Source of the DNA: Nitrobacteraceae bacterium AZCC 1564
Lineage (GTDB): Bacteria > Pseudomonadota > Alphaproteobacteria > Rhizobiales > Xanthobacteraceae
Direction: 5' to 3'
Assembly: GCA_036924835.1 (NCBI GenBank)
Contig: JBAGRR010000001.1
Coordinates: forward strand, 5,347,001-5,411,000
DNA length: 64,000 bases
The translations under genes were made by a program, and so were the position numbers. The number at the start of each line of letters is the position of its first letter. Positions within the stretch are counted from its first letter, which is position 1. Shown one piece after another: positions 62,786-64,000 of this stretch. Under the pieces are notes generated by a model. That model saw nothing but the letters and a program-made list of their open reading frames with translations. It did no database searches and was not told the DNA's origin.

Positions 62786-63685
62786 CTATGCTCGTTTAAT
62801 ACGCCGCAGCGGCCGGCGCAGGAATTGAGCGCACGCCACACCAACCAGCGTGATGCCGCCGCCGATCAGGTGATAGGAGCGGATCGGCTCGCCCAGCATC
62901 ACGACGGCACCGAGCGCCGTGAACAGCGGCAGCAGGTTCATGAAGATCGCGCAGCGCGTCGGTCCCAGATGTTCGATGCCGCGAAGCCAGAAGAAGGGCA
63001 GCACCACCGAGGCCAGCCCGCCGGCATAGGTGATCAAGGGAAGCGTCGTTGAATCGATCTGCCGCAGTGGAGCAGGCGTTGCGAGATATGCGGGAAACAT
63101 GATCACCAGCGCGCAGAGCGCCTGCATGTAAGTGGATTGCCAGCCGCTTAACGGCAGACGCCAGTGTTTGACGAGCACGCCGTAAAGCGCATAGACGCCC
63201 GCGGCGATCAGCATCAAGGCGTCACCCAAATGCACGCCTTGCTTCAGCAAAGCCGCCGGATCGCCATTGCTGACGAGATAAACAAGTCCAGCCAGCGAAA
63301 GAACGCCGCCGCCGATCATGCCCAATGTCGGCTCTTCATCGAGCAGGTAAGTGCTCAAAGCGATGGTCAGCAGCGGGATCAGGGCCGTGAAGATCGCCAT
63401 GTTGGTGGCCGTCGTTGTTGCCGCTGCCAGGTAAGACAGGCTTTGAAACAGGCACATTGCCAGAAAGCCGAGGATGCCGAGCTTTCCGACCAGCGGCCAG
63501 ATCATCGTGCGATTGCGCCAGGCTGGGACAACAATAAAGCAGCTCATGAGCGCCACTGCGAGTACCAGCCGATAAAACGTCATCGCTTGAGGCCCGATCA
63601 CATGCGCGGAGAGCCGCGATGCGATGACATTGCCGGCCCAGAGCACGACAGCCAGGAGAGGATAAAAGAAAGCGAGATATGTCAT
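62786..63685 (-). CDS. EamA/DMT-family exporter (drug/metabolite transporter)
   Basis: This 299-residue membrane protein has ten predicted helices as two EamA repeats (LAFFYPLLAVVLWAGNVIASRLSAHVIGP at the start; GDALMLIAAGVYALYGVLVKHW at about 155). Each repeat shows the family pattern of Gly, Pro and Trp at helix starts. Members export amino acids or metabolites or act as permeases; no specific substrate is visible. It diverges from an AraC gene that may regulate it and lies after the module 2 terminator. Confidence 0.92.
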   Translation of the reverse strand: MTYLAFFYPLLAVVLWAGNVIASRLSAHVIGPQAMTFYRLVLAVALMSCFIVVPAWRNRTMIWPLVGKLGILGFLAMCLFQSLSYLAAATTTATNMAIFTALIPLLTIALSTYLLDEEPTLGMIGGGVLSLAGLVYLVSNGDPAALLKQGVHLGDALMLIAAGVYALYGVLVKHWRLPLSGWQSTYMQALCALVIMFPAYLATPAPLRQIDSTTLPLITYAGGLASVVLPFFWLRGIEHLGPTRCAIFMNLLPLFTALGAVVMLGEPIRSYHLIGGGITLVGVACAQFLRRPLRRIKRA

Positions 63686-63781
63686 AAGTGCGCGACCGTG
63701 GTTCGAGAAACGACGGTTGCGTAGCTTTTGCCGGCGTGTTTTGTCTCACGACAACGGATCATCCGTTGTCGAGTTTGGGAC

Positions 63782-64000
63782 ATGAGCGCCGCGGCGACCA
63801 AGTATCTTGGCTATCATTCGACGGTGCGGCCGATGGCGGCGATGGACGTTGAATTCGCGCACGGCGTCACAACCGGACTGCACTCGCATCCACGTGCGCA
63901 GCTACTGTATGCCATCGAGGGCGTGATGATCGTGCGTTCAGTGCGCGGATATTGGGTTGTGCCGCCCAATCGCGCCGTCTGGCTTGTCGCGGATGAAGAT
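63782..64000 (+). CDS. AraC-family regulator, N-terminal part (cut by window edge)
   Basis: The 73 encoded residues include a cupin motif (TTGLHSHPRAQLLYAIEGVMIV, then GYWVVPPNRAVWL), which is the N-terminal sensor of AraC regulators of the type that control divergent exporters. The DNA-binding domain lies beyond the window. It diverges from the EamA gene. Confidence 0.85.
   Translation, partial: MSAAATKYLGYHSTVRPMAAMDVEFAHGVTTGLHSHPRAQLLYAIEGVMIVRSVRGYWVVPPNRAVWLVADED

Overview
The window looks like chromosomal DNA of an alphaproteobacterium of the Bradyrhizobium/Afipia/Rhodopseudomonas group. The basis is high GC, an AtpB protein of Bradyrhizobium type, a form I cox (CO dehydrogenase) operon in the order C-M-S-L-D-E-F-G, Bug-type solute receptors and Omp31-like porins. 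This placement is inference from gene content. No rRNA, tRNA, CRISPR array, transposase or phage gene was seen.

Layout. 1-4.5 kb: tail of an MFS transporter, an AraC regulator, an acyl-CoA synthetase and two glutathione-transferase-like genes, an accessory catabolic set. 4.9-8.1 kb: lysozyme inhibitor MliC, small hypothetical genes, an exported sugar isomerase/epimerase-like protein, a strong terminator, a 169-bp palindromic repeat and a haloalkane dehalogenase. 8.4-13.5 kb: an RTX protein with seven propeller-like repeats, an orphan atpB and a Gly-rich LTXXQ protein. 13.6-24.3 kb: a RibD-like reductase, a DsrE protein, a PPP phosphatase, a coupled metallopeptidase/ATP-grasp ligase pair, a DUF4145 protein, a sorbosone-dehydrogenase-like protein, a LuxR regulator and two related outer-membrane proteins, one of them a double-barrel fusion. 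24.7-33.7 kb: the cox operon, interrupted between coxE and coxF by a second, inverted copy of the palindromic repeat. 33.7-41.6 kb: a UbiM-type hydroxylase, a Bug receptor and a FecI-FecR-TonB receptor-PepSY iron-uptake set. 41.6-46.7 kb: an IclR-controlled catabolic operon (Bug, two amidohydrolases, two small Rieske proteins) ending in a fragment of another Bug gene. 46.8-62.7 kb: an AT-richer membrane protein, then two paralogous modules, each a GlpR/DeoR-type repressor divergent from a giant secreted glycerophosphodiesterase-RTX protein. 62.8-64 kb: an EamA exporter and the start of an AraC regulator.

The most striking system is the twin repressor/giant phosphodiesterase module. Both giant proteins have an N-terminal GDPD domain, jelly-roll-like and cadherin/VCBS-like modules, RTX calcium-binding repeats and nearly identical C-termini. 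Each promoter region carries palindromes that differ between modules at one base per half-site (GTTCATATGAAC versus GCTCATATGAGC), which suggests that repressor and operator diverged together after duplication. I infer that the enzymes are exported by a type I system encoded elsewhere, that they release glycerol-3-phosphate outside the cell, and that the repressors may sense this product. None of this is proven by sequence alone.
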